DNA of 22,074 nucleotides, taken from assembly GCA_023437885.1 (NCBI GenBank), contig JAEZFH010000154.1:1-22074 (forward strand), in the 5' to 3' direction. Positions 14,320-21,910 of this stretch are shown here, piece by piece. Position 1 is the stretch's first letter, and each line of letters opens with the position of its first letter. The DNA comes from Bacillota bacterium (GTDB lineage Bacteria > Bacillota > Clostridia > Lachnospirales > Lachnospiraceae). The position numbers and the translations under genes are program-made. The notes under the pieces were generated by a model. The model saw only the letters and a program-made list of their open reading frames with translations. It had not been told where the DNA came from and did not search any database.

Positions 14320-14928
14320 ATGATTATAGATATAGATATAAAAATTGCAGACAGCCACGGTAATATCCTTCAGCATCTGGTAAAACGGTTTGATGATATT
14401 GATTCTTCCGAGGATCGATTGAATTTTAGTTTAGATATCGGAAAAAGCTTTGAACAGTTTTTATCCGAGTACATGACCTGCAGCGGACGCAGAGTCCAGG
14501 ATAAACTTTTTAGCGGTAAGTATTCCCTATCCGAAAGTCCGTATCAATCCGGAGAAAACATTTCATCCAGTGGGTTACCGCAATCTGCCGGCAGCCTTCC
14601 GGCCGTCACGGAGCTTCCATTCCGGCTTCAGGAGGATATCCTGCAAGAGAACCATATTGATAAAGAATTGGAAGGCAAGGATATCGAATATCTTTTCCGC
14701 ATCGGGAACGGTAATATCTTTTCCGGTAAATTTCCTGTGAAGCAACTGTTTCAAATCAGAGATTCCATCCCGGAAAGCCAGGGATTAAAACTTCTGAACA
14801 ATCCTACCCCCGGGTATGAGGATTTAAATTACCTGATGCAAAAAGCCATAGAAAAATACGAAAATACTTTTTGCCATCTTACCCAGGATCAGAAAGAAAG
14901 GGTCGAAGAGCCGCAATTGGATGATTAA
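14320..14928 (+). CDS. Hypothetical protein, not recognised
   Basis: A 202-residue acidic, soluble protein without signal peptide or membrane segment. Residues 1-50 alternate hydrophobic and charged residues (MIIDIDIKIADSHGNILQHL), consistent with a beta strand followed by helices. Residues 65-95 are Ser/Gly/Pro-rich and probably disordered. Residues 100-200 are mixed and end in a helical, charged tail (EKYENTFCHLTQDQKERVEE). AAGGTGAG lies about 5 nt before the ATG. It lies 154 nt upstream of luxS, which has its own promoter, so a functional link is not implied. Codon use looks like the neighbours. No catalytic motif was seen. Confidence 0.75.
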   Translation: MIIDIDIKIADSHGNILQHLVKRFDDIDSSEDRLNFSLDIGKSFEQFLSEYMTCSGRRVQDKLFSGKYSLSESPYQSGENISSSGLPQSAGSLPAVTELPFRLQEDILQENHIDKELEGKDIEYLFRIGNGNIFSGKFPVKQLFQIRDSIPESQGLKLLNNPTPGYEDLNYLMQKAIEKYENTFCHLTQDQKERVEEPQLDD

Positions 14929-14966
14929 CCCGGATGCATGGCATACCACACCAACTCAAAATAGAA

Positions 14967-14995
14967 TCCACAAAACCTCATACCTATGCTATAAT
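14967..14995 (+). promoter_or_regulatory. Extended -10 promoter of luxS
   Basis: TCCACA (14967-14972), 17-nt spacer, TATAAT (14990-14995) with TG at -15/-14 (14987-14988). The predicted leader is about 80 nt. No SAM-riboswitch-like structure was recognised in it. Confidence 0.65.
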
Positions 14996-15082
14996 TCTCA
15001 ATATATGATAGTGTCATATTTCTCTATTTCACAGCCATGCAAACTATAATGCAAAGCGTATTACAGAAAGGCAGGTAACAAA

Positions 15083-15562
15083 ATGAAGCAAATTGCAAGC
15101 TTTACCATTGATCATATGAAATTACTACCCGGTTTTTATGTCTCAAGAAAGGACAAGATCGGGAACGAGACCATCACAACCTTTGATATCCGAATGACCC
15201 GCCCCAATCATGAGCCGGTGATGCAGACAGGTGAGATCCATACCATCGAGCACCTGGCTGCAACCTATCTGCGCAATCAGCCGGAATTCACCGACAAGGT
15301 AGTTTACTTTGGCCCCATGGGCTGCCGTACCGGCTTTTATTTACTGCTGGGAGGAGATTATGACTCGAAAGCAATTCTTCCCCTCATAGTCGAAACCTAT
15401 GAATTCATCCGGGATTTTACCGGAGAAATTCCCGGTGCAACTCCGGAAAATTGCGGAAACTATTCTGATATGAATTCGGAGAAGGCTAAGTTCTATGCCA
15501 ACCGCTTCCTCGATGAAGTTCTCTATAAGATTACGGAGGAACATCTGGTATATCCAGACTAA
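15083..15562 (+). CDS. luxS: S-ribosylhomocysteine lyase (LuxS)
   Basis: A 159-residue metalloenzyme that cleaves S-ribosylhomocysteine to homocysteine and DPD, the precursor of autoinducer-2. It belongs to the activated methyl cycle. Metal ligands are H53 and H57 in HTIEH and C124 in ENCGNY. Catalytic Glu56 and Cys81 (GPMGCRTGF) are present. Length and motifs match the family fully. The upstream ribosome binding site is AGGCAGG-like. It has its own promoter and terminator, and the partner nucleosidase gene (mtn/pfs) is not next to it in this window. AI-2 signalling is possible but not shown; a purely metabolic role is equally consistent. Confidence 0.98.
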   Translation: MKQIASFTIDHMKLLPGFYVSRKDKIGNETITTFDIRMTRPNHEPVMQTGEIHTIEHLAATYLRNQPEFTDKVVYFGPMGCRTGFYLLLGGDYDSKAILPLIVETYEFIRDFTGEIPGATPENCGNYSDMNSEKAKFYANRFLDEVLYKITEEHLVYPD

Positions 15563-15583
15563 CAAAATACAAAGACGAGCCTT

Positions 15584-15647
15584 AGGCGGATAAGCACTCA
15601 TGAGTTAATAAGCTGACTCAGAAGGTTGCGGTCCGCCTGTTGTTTTT
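15584..15647 (+). terminator. luxS terminator with a branched loop
   Basis: AGGCGGA (15584-15590) pairs with TCCGCCT (15632-15638), followed by GTTGTTTTT. The 41-nt loop contains two mutually exclusive small stems, the palindrome ACTCATGAGT (15596-15605) and TGAGT/ACTCA (15601-15620). Confidence 0.75.
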
Positions 15648-15744
15648 GTCCTAAAATACTATAATTATGAAGACTTCGGCGGTTTAGTGCATTTTTCGTG
15701 GTTTGATGAATATACTGTATTGAGTATGTATAATGGGAGAAGCT

Positions 15745-16401
15745 ATGGCAAACCAAGACTATTTACACACAGTCGAGATAATGAAAGCATCCTTGCCCTA
15801 TTTTGACTCCGCTACCAGAGTACGATTGGAATTCTTCAGTAAGGTGCTTGATCTGATGGGAAATCTGAGTGCTATGACCGGCCGCAATAGTATGGTTGCC
15901 TGTGGCTACGAAAGTACCAGTATCGATATGGAGGGTTTATTAAACGGTATCCGGCCTTTATGCAATAGCAGGGAACGAGACTTCGTTGACCGTATTCTGA
16001 ATATATTTAACATGAAACGAATGTTTGAGATGTACAACAATATGATGAGCACGATGAATGCCATGCAGGGATTTGGAGGTTTTTCCTTCAATGATGAAAG
16101 TCCGAAAGATGATACTGATACAGTCACAGGTAATTTCACAGGATCGAACTTCGAATCCATCTTCCAGGATTCAGCTTCAGAAGCCTTCGATCCAATGGAA
16201 GCTTTCTCAGAACACATACAGGAGGATCACCCGAACAAAAGCAATTCCTTTTCCCCGGATAACTCTATGTTTGAAATGCTCAAAACAATGGTTCCGCCGG
16301 AGCAGGTAAGTACTTTCGAAAACTTAAGAATGCTTTTAAGCACAATGTCATATGATGGTAATAGTAAATCTGATGATAGCAAGGAGCATGATCATGGCTG
16401 A
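15745..16401 (+). CDS. Hypothetical Met-rich protein, first of a coupled pair
   Basis: A 218-residue protein of unknown function with no signal peptide or membrane span. Residues 8-105 look helical and well ordered (MKASLPYFDSATRVRLEFFS, later RERDFVDRILNIFNMKRMFE). A Met-rich stretch follows at 89-107. Residues 110-172 are Gly/Ser/Asp-rich and probably disordered. The end, 175-201, is a short helical module (FEMLKTMVPPEQVSTFENL). The tail ends DSKEHDHG. The ATG at 15745 was chosen because GGGAGA lies 4 nt upstream; an ATG 12 nt earlier overlaps that site. It overlaps the next gene by 8 nt. The C-terminal module resembles part of the next protein, so the two may act together. Confidence 0.75.
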   Translation: MANQDYLHTVEIMKASLPYFDSATRVRLEFFSKVLDLMGNLSAMTGRNSMVACGYESTSIDMEGLLNGIRPLCNSRERDFVDRILNIFNMKRMFEMYNNMMSTMNAMQGFGGFSFNDESPKDDTDTVTGNFTGSNFESIFQDSASEAFDPMEAFSEHIQEDHPNKSNSFSPDNSMFEMLKTMVPPEQVSTFENLRMLLSTMSYDGNSKSDDSKEHDHG

Positions 16402-16672
16402 TACATCCTGGACCAAAAACCCCAGATTAAATAACATTGATCCCCGGAAGCTGACGATTCTTCTGGAGCTAATGAAGGAAGCCGAAGGAAAGCCAATGGA
16501 TAAATTAGTCCCCTTACTAATGAATACCAACAAACGGCTGCAGGAGCAAAACCTGACCTTCTCAAAGGATGAGAGTGATCTTATGATTGAAATCCTTACC
16601 AAGAACATGACACCAAAGGAAAAGTCACAATTTGAGATGATAAAAAAAATGATGGCTTCCAGAAAGACTTGA
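16394..16672 (+). CDS. Small helical hypothetical protein, second of a coupled pair
   Basis: A 92-residue, highly charged, helical protein. Residues 14-50 contain IDPRKLTILLELMKEAEGKP and a following LVPLLM helix. Residues 63-87 (LMIEILTKNMTPKEKSQFEM...) match the pattern of the C-terminal module of the upstream protein: hydrophobic helix, M-x-P-x-(E/K), then FE-hydrophobic helix. The ATG at 16394 has AAGGAG 7 nt upstream and lies inside the end of the previous gene, so translation is probably coupled. Function unknown. The next terminator on this strand is at 16877-16902. Confidence 0.72.
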   Translation: MADTSWTKNPRLNNIDPRKLTILLELMKEAEGKPMDKLVPLLMNTNKRLQEQNLTFSKDESDLMIEILTKNMTPKEKSQFEMIKKMMASRKT

Positions 16673-16724
16673 GGTAGGAACATACTCCGTCTTCCGTTCC
16701 ACGTATAACCGGAGCGAGGACTGT

Positions 16725-16756
16725 CTAGTGCTACCGTGCACGCACAGTAGTACTAG
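16725..16756. repeat. 10-bp inverted repeat hairpin
   Basis: CTAGTGCTAC (16725-16734) pairs with GTAGTACTAG (16747-16756), with one G-U pair. Inside, after a C/A mismatch, GTG pairs with CAC around a CACG loop. No T-run follows on +. Confidence 0.75.
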
Positions 16757-16764
16757 GAATATCC

Positions 16765-16845
16765 AAGATATCACTTCCGATTCTTTTTTGCACGAAATAC
16801 CAATCACTGCGATATTTCCGAAAAAAGAAGCGGAAGTGATATCTT
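16765..16845. repeat. Long inverted repeat, 25-nt arms with one mismatch
   Basis: AAGATATCACTTCCG (16765-16779) and CGGAAGTGATATCTT (16831-16845) are exact reverse complements. After one A/G mismatch, TTCTTTTTT (16781-16789) pairs with AAAAAAGAA (16821-16829). The loop is 31 nt. It lies between convergent genes and has no T-run after the stem, so it is not an ordinary terminator. Confidence 0.88.
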
Positions 16846-16876
16846 CGTCATTCCATATGCAGCCGGCTCCGGTATT

Positions 16877-16902
16877 AAGACTGGATTTTATCGGTCTTTT
16901 TT
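16877..16902 (+). terminator. Intrinsic terminator of the paired-gene operon
   Basis: AAGACTG (16877-16883) pairs with CGGTCTT (16892-16898), including one T-G pair. The loop is 8 nt and six T follow. It faces the convergent GH13 remnant. A second weaker stem, AGAGG/CCTCT, follows at about 16913-16939. Confidence 0.8.
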
Positions 16903-16935
16903 ATTGACATTAGAGAGGTTCGCAAAGCGTGCCTC

Positions 16936-17910
16936 TTATTGTTTTAGAATGGCGATCGAATAGAGCGGCAGAGCAAGAATACCATTTGTTAAGGTAATTT
17001 CACTTCCATCCACCGTAAGATATCCTCTGAGGGCAAGGTTATCATATCCTGCAGCCTTCAGGTCCACCGTTGCCGCCTCTTTATTGATATTCGAGACAAC
17101 TACAATTTTACTGTCCTGATAATTCTTCTCCAGGGCACAGATATTCTTATCGGTAAGCGCCTCAACCATCGTGATTGTGCCACGGGCAAGCTCCGGATTC
17201 TCATTGCGGATTCGGATTGCTCGCTTATAATAATTGAGGATGGACAGCGAATTACCCTGCTGTTCATCTACGGGAGCAAACTTCTGTTCAACCGCATCCG
17301 CATCGTCAGGCCCCACCGTCATACCTGCGGTATCCGTTTTTGACCACTGCATCGGAAGCCGCTTATTCTCATCCTTACTGCCTGAACTGTTCATTCCAAT
17401 CTCTTCACCATAATATACAAAGGGGCTGCCGCTCAGGGTAAGAAGAAGTCCTGCTGCCAGCTTCATCTGCTGCTCATCATTCACACACATGGCAGAGATG
17501 CGGGTCGTGTCGTGGTTGCTGATAAACGGCGCATCAATATAATCCGGATTTCCTGCACTATATTTCTCCTGCATATTCAACAGACTTTTTGCAAAGGAGG
17601 TTGCCGATCCCGTACCTAATTTCCGAACCGTATTCACTATAATCCCATTATGCTGGGCCAGCGGGAAGTTAAAGTAGCTGGGAACCCCGCTGGTATAATA
17701 TGAAGCAATCGCACTGAATTCATCCCACGCCTCACCAACAACCAGCAGTCTTTGAAAATCCTCCAAGGTACCATATTGAGGATCCACCGAATAATAATCC
17801 AGTTTAGAAATAACCCCGTTAAAATCTCCAATTCCGTCCCCATTGCTGTCGCAGTAGGAATAAACAAAGATTTCATAATAATTTCTGTAATTATCACTGA
17901 TGATATTTCC
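16936..17910 (-). pseudogene. GH13 alpha-amylase family remnant, 5'-truncated with two in-frame internal losses
   Basis: An open frame of 324 codons starts right after a TAA at 17911-17913 and has no ATG near its beginning; the first possible start is GTG at 17787. It reads RNYYEIFVYSYCDSNGDGIG, the usual start of a GH13 barrel, but KLDY is joined directly to YSVDPQYGTLEDFQRL. The strand-3 block normally found between them (IWLMP...YDVTDY) is missing. QRLL is then joined directly to VVGEAWDEF of strand 5. The segments with conserved region I (D..NH) and region II (catalytic nucleophile Asp) are therefore absent. General acid Glu in GEAWD, FISNHDTTRI, and the C-terminal beta domain remain. There is no signal peptide. 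It follows glgP on the same strand. It is almost certainly inactive as a glycosidase. Confidence 0.85.
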
Positions 17911-17917
17911 TTATAAT

Positions 17918-17937
17918 GATAAGCACATGCGCTTATC
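17918..17937. repeat. 7-bp hairpin at the glgP stop / GH13 remnant boundary
   Basis: GATAAGC (17918-17924) and GCTTATC (17931-17937) are exact reverse complements around a 6-nt loop. One arm overlaps the last base of the glgP stop codon. No T-run follows on the minus strand. It may be the truncation junction of the GH13 remnant or a weak terminator. Confidence 0.55.
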
Positions 17938-20186
17938 TATAAATTCCATATCTCCTCATTATACTGGGCTATGGTTCTGTCTGAAGAGAAATATCCGGCC
18001 TGGCTGATATTTATTAACATCATCTTAGCCCATTTGTCTTTCACTTCATAATCAGCAAAAATTTCTTCCTTCTTCTGAATATACTCTTTCAGATCGAGAA
18101 GGGTCATAAACCAGTCCTTCTCTATGATTTCCTTATAAAGGCGTTCTAAATGCTCCTTGCTCCCAATCTCCAGCAGCTCATCACTAATGATAAAGTCAAC
18201 CATTTTGCGGATATCTTCATCCGTTTGATAATAATCCTTTGAGCTGTAGTCTTTCTCATCGTAATGAGAGATAACCTGCTCACTGGTTTCACCAAAGATA
18301 TAGATATTATCCGCTCCAACCAATTCGGCTATCTCTACATTGGCTCCGTCCATGGTACCAAGGGTAATTGCTCCGTTTAGCATAAATTTCATATTGCCGG
18401 TACCGCTGGCTTCCTTGGAGGCTAAGGATATCTGCTCCGATATGTCACAGGCCGGGATCAGCTTCTCCGCTAAGGTAACATTATAGTTTTCCACCATGAC
18501 AACCTTCAGGTAAGGGCTTACCTCTTCATCCTGGTTAATCAGCTCCTGTAAACATAAAATCAGATGAATAATATCCTTGGCTATGACATAAGCCGGTGCC
18601 GCTTTCGCTCCGAATATAGCGGTAATCGGAGTGTTCGGGAGCTTACCGCCCTTAATTTCCAAATATTTATGAATAATATATAAAGCATTCATCTGCTGTC
18701 TTTTATACTCGTGCAAGCGCTTTATCTGAATATCGAAGATAGAGTTTTCATCAATTTCAATATTTTGTGTTTTTAATAAATAATCCTTTAAAGCAATTTT
18801 ATTTTCCTGCTTAATACGGCGCAATGTATCCAGAACTTTACTGTCCTCTTGAAAAGCGGACAGCTTTTTCAGTTCATCCGCATCCTTTTTAAATCCGTCT
18901 CCGATGAGCGTTGACAGATACGCGGTTAGCGGATGATTGCAATGCATCAGCCAGCGGCGGAATGTGATGCCGTTGGTTTTGTTATTGAATTTTTCCGGAT
19001 AGATTTTATAAAAATGATTTAATTCATTTTCCCTTAAAATATCCGTGTGAAGCGCTGCAACACCATTGACGCTGAAACCATAATGAATATCAATGTGGGC
19101 CATATGAACTCTGTCCTGGCTGTCAATAATTGAAACCGCCGGCTCTTCAAATTTTCTTCTTACCTTATCATCCAAAATCTCAATGATCGGCACGAGATGG
19201 GGAACCACTTTATTTAAGTATCCAATCGGCCATTTCTCCAGAGCTTCCGATAATATGGTGTGATTGGTATAAGCACAGGTCTTTGAAACTATTTCGATCG
19301 CTTCATCCATTTCAATATGCCGTTCCACGAGTAAGCGAATTAATTCCGGGATTATCATGGTAGGATGGGTATCATTAATCTGTATTACCGCATAATCATA
19401 GAGATCATGAAGACTGCTTCCCTTGGCAACGCATTCCTCTAAAATCATCTGCGCTCCGCTGCTTACCATAAAATACTGCTGGTAAATTCGTAAAAGCTCA
19501 CCTTTTTCATCGCTGTCATCGGGATACAGGAATAGGGTCAGATTGCGGGCAATATCTTCTTTCTGAAAGGATATCCCTTCTTCTACCATGCTTTCATCGA
19601 TGGTCTCAATATCGAATAAATGCAGCCAGTTTGTGCGGTTATCATATCCTGTAACAGGAATATCATAAAGCCTTGAGGCTATCGTTAAATCCTTAAACCT
19701 GACTGTATAGGAGTTCTCTCTTTTAATCAGCCAGCTTTCCTGCGCAATCCATGGATTGATGGTCTCTTTTTGGAGATGCTTCTCAAATACTTGCCGGAAT
19801 AGTCCAAAGTGATAATTGAGCCCGATGCCGTCTCCGTTCAGCCCTAAAGTAGCGATGGAATCTAAAAAGCAGGCAGCTAACCGTCCCAGACCTCCATTTC
19901 CAAGGGATGGCTCCAGTTCGATGTCCTCAATCTCTGTCATGGACTTTCCGTGTTTCCCCAGCAAATCTCTGATTTCATCATAAATTCCAAGATTGATCAA
20001 ATTGTTGGATAATAATTTACCGATCAAGAACTCTGCGGATATATAGTAAACTTTTTTCTTAGAATCCTTTACCTGTTTATCCTTCGCCAGTTCCTTAGTC
20101 ATTTCCAGCAAGCCGAAATAAAGCTCTTCCTTGGTACACTCTGAAATTGTTTTATTATACTTGCTTTGTAACATTTCTTTTAACAT
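17937..20186 (-). CDS. glgP: Glycogen/starch (maltodextrin) phosphorylase
   Basis: A 749-residue GT35 enzyme that phosphorolyses alpha-1,4-glucan to glucose 1-phosphate using pyridoxal phosphate. The PLP-lysine motif EASGTGNMKFMLNG is intact, with Lys near residue 600. Other family landmarks are ELEPSLGNGGLGRLAACFLDS near 90-110, VIQINDTHPT, and IFDIQIKRLHEYKRQ. Length is in the lower normal range (E. coli MalP 797, GlgP 815). The ATG at 20186 is chosen because GAGGGG lies 4 nt upstream; an ATG 12 nt earlier is too close to be favoured. It lies 156 nt after malQ on the same strand; that gap contains a TTCAGC/GCTGAA hairpin (20274-20298). MalQ and GlgP together degrade maltodextrins. Preference for glycogen or maltodextrin cannot be read. 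Confidence 0.97.
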   Translation of the reverse strand: MLKEMLQSKYNKTISECTKEELYFGLLEMTKELAKDKQVKDSKKKVYYISAEFLIGKLLSNNLINLGIYDEIRDLLGKHGKSMTEIEDIELEPSLGNGGLGRLAACFLDSIATLGLNGDGIGLNYHFGLFRQVFEKHLQKETINPWIAQESWLIKRENSYTVRFKDLTIASRLYDIPVTGYDNRTNWLHLFDIETIDESMVEEGISFQKEDIARNLTLFLYPDDSDEKGELLRIYQQYFMVSSGAQMILEECVAKGSSLHDLYDYAVIQINDTHPTMIIPELIRLLVERHIEMDEAIEIVSKTCAYTNHTILSEALEKWPIGYLNKVVPHLVPIIEILDDKVRRKFEEPAVSIIDSQDRVHMAHIDIHYGFSVNGVAALHTDILRENELNHFYKIYPEKFNNKTNGITFRRWLMHCNHPLTAYLSTLIGDGFKKDADELKKLSAFQEDSKVLDTLRRIKQENKIALKDYLLKTQNIEIDENSIFDIQIKRLHEYKRQQMNALYIIHKYLEIKGGKLPNTPITAIFGAKAAPAYVIAKDIIHLILCLQELINQDEEVSPYLKVVMVENYNVTLAEKLIPACDISEQISLASKEASGTGNMKFMLNGAITLGTMDGANVEIAELVGADNIYIFGETSEQVISHYDEKDYSSKDYYQTDEDIRKMVDFIISDELLEIGSKEHLERLYKEIIEKDWFMTLLDLKEYIQKKEEIFADYEVKDKWAKMMLINISQAGYFSSDRTIAQYNEEIWNL

Positions 20187-20342
20187 ATTTCCCCTCATTT
20201 CTATGCGGAAGCTTTTCCTTCACTTCTGTCACATTTCCTGGTGCAAATTGCATCGTATTACTTAATATTCAGGTTCAGCGTAAATAGCGGATGCTGAATT
20301 AATTGAAATTGGATTAAGTGAAATCTGCAATGCAGCACCGGA

Positions 20343-21803
20343 TTACGCTTCATACCTTTTACTTGTTATATTCTGTTCCTTCAGGTAATCTATCTGGCTC
20401 TTAAATTTTCTGAAGTCCGTCAGCTTCCATTCCCAGTTAGGCGATCCTAAGGTTCCGGGTGTATTAATTCTTGCCTCATCACCCAAATTTACCACATCCT
20501 GCAAAGGCAGAATAGCCATGCTGGCAATGCTGTCAAGAGTCAGCCGCACAAATCTTCTGGATATCACCCTGTCCTGATAGCCTTGCTTTCTTAATACCTT
20601 CCTTATCCCGTTTTGAATTTTTATATCCTGGGATAAATACCAGCCTTTTATGGTCTGGTTGTCATGGCTTCCTGTATAAATCACCATATTTTCTATATCT
20701 TCAAAATTATTATTATTTTCATTCGGGTCAAAGGTAAATTGAACAATTTTCATTCCTTTCAGACCGTAGTGATTTTTGAGTTCGTGAACCTCTGCTCTCA
20801 ACTCTCCTAAATCCTCTGCAATAATCTCCACTTCAGGAAACTCCTTCACGATTCGATCAAAGACTTCATACCCGGGAGCCTCCAGCCATTCACCTTCCAC
20901 TGCAGTCTCACAGGTTGCAGGTATCTTCCAGTAGGTATCAAAGGCACGGAAATGATCAATTCTAACAATATCAAATAATTTGCTGCTATACGCAATTCGA
21001 TCTATCCAAAATTGATACTCCTGTTCCTTGAGATAATCCCAATCATAGATGGGATTACCCCATCTTTGGCCTGTTGCACTAAAATAATCCGGCGGTACAC
21101 CCGCAATAAAGGACGGCGCTCCGTCCTCTTCCAGCAAGAAGCATTCCTGATTGCTCCAAACATCCAAGGAATCAATTCCCACATAGAAAGGAATATCTCC
21201 CATTACCCGGATTCCCTTTTCATTGGCATAGGATTTTAGCTTCATCCATTGCTTATAGAACAGATATTGAACAAACATTTCGTACCGAATATCTTCCTCA
21301 TAGGGTGAGAGATCATAGGCTCTGTTTTTGATCCATTCCTGTTCTTCCATCTCCCATTCATTCCAGCACCGCAGTTCGTTTTTCTTCTTTAGGGTTAAAA
21401 ATACTCCGTATAAATAAACCCAATCATTTTTGATGAACTCTTCGTAACCACGATCCGGTATGAACTTCTGAAAGGCTTTTTTTAAGTAAATACCTTTATA
21501 CTCCCTGACTTTTTCGTAATCTACATATTTACTGTCCTTTTGAAACTTAGGCGGCACGCTTGTCAGCAGCCCATCGAAAACCAGCTCTTCCAGGCTAATG
21601 TAGATCTCATCACCGGCAAAGGAGGAGTATGGCTGATAAGGGGAATTACCAAAACCCAGCGGATTCAGAGGCAGTATCTGCCAAATATGAAATCCGCCTT
21701 TTTCTAGCAAATCAATAAATTCAAAACCGTATTTTCCCATATCACCAATTCCGTAATTGGATGGCAAAGAAGATAAAGGTAATAGTATTCCTGCTTCTCT
21801 CAT
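20343..21803 (-). CDS. malQ: 4-alpha-glucanotransferase (amylomaltase, GH77)
   Basis: A 486-residue cytoplasmic disproportionating enzyme that transfers maltosyl and longer units between maltodextrins, supplying glucose and longer chains for GlgP. The nucleophile is D283 in RIDHFRAF, the acid/base E330 in IIAEDLG, and the third carboxylate D381 in TGSHDNQT. Family landmarks LPLSSLPSNYGIGD at the N-terminus, VPPDYFSATGQRWGNPIYDW (236-255) and NTPGTLGSPNWEW near the end are present. The ATG at 21803 has GGAGA about 6 nt upstream. The frame extends to 21854, but the extra 17 residues precede the family's normal start. A LacI-family gene lies 107 nt upstream, with a candidate operator between. 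Confidence 0.97.
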   Translation of the reverse strand: MREAGILLPLSSLPSNYGIGDMGKYGFEFIDLLEKGGFHIWQILPLNPLGFGNSPYQPYSSFAGDEIYISLEELVFDGLLTSVPPKFQKDSKYVDYEKVREYKGIYLKKAFQKFIPDRGYEEFIKNDWVYLYGVFLTLKKKNELRCWNEWEMEEQEWIKNRAYDLSPYEEDIRYEMFVQYLFYKQWMKLKSYANEKGIRVMGDIPFYVGIDSLDVWSNQECFLLEEDGAPSFIAGVPPDYFSATGQRWGNPIYDWDYLKEQEYQFWIDRIAYSSKLFDIVRIDHFRAFDTYWKIPATCETAVEGEWLEAPGYEVFDRIVKEFPEVEIIAEDLGELRAEVHELKNHYGLKGMKIVQFTFDPNENNNNFEDIENMVIYTGSHDNQTIKGWYLSQDIKIQNGIRKVLRKQGYQDRVISRRFVRLTLDSIASMAILPLQDVVNLGDEARINTPGTLGSPNWEWKLTDFRKFKSQIDYLKEQNITSKRYEA

Positions 21804-21862
21804 AAAAGTCTCCGTTCTGCTGCCGCCCTGCGAATTTACAGCACAATATTTCACAATACTCG

Positions 21863-21874
21863 GAAAACGGTTTC
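21863..21874. promoter_or_regulatory. Candidate LacI-family operator before malQ
   Basis: GAAAACGGTTTC is symmetric at 10 of 12 positions around a central CG, the pattern typical of LacI-family and CcpA-type sites. It is 60 nt upstream of the malQ start and 37 nt past the LacI-family stop. Whether the neighbouring regulator or CcpA binds is not decided by sequence. Confidence 0.45.
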
Positions 21875-21910
21875 TGTATTCTGATAAAAAAGTTATATCG
21901 ATATTACTCC

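Noticed and set aside
14929..15082. SAM or SAH riboswitch before luxS
   Set aside because: The leader after the predicted start is only about 80 nt and shows no multi-helix junction or terminator.
16348..16683. 111-codon frame antisense to the second gene of the coupled pair
   Set aside because: It has no ribosome binding site and lies opposite a gene with a good start and coupling; the hydrophobic Phe/Ile/Ser-rich translation is typical of a shadow frame.
16765..16845. Invertible promoter switch
   Set aside because: The segment between the inverted arms is only 31 nt, carries no promoter hexamers at proper spacing, and no recombinase gene is nearby.
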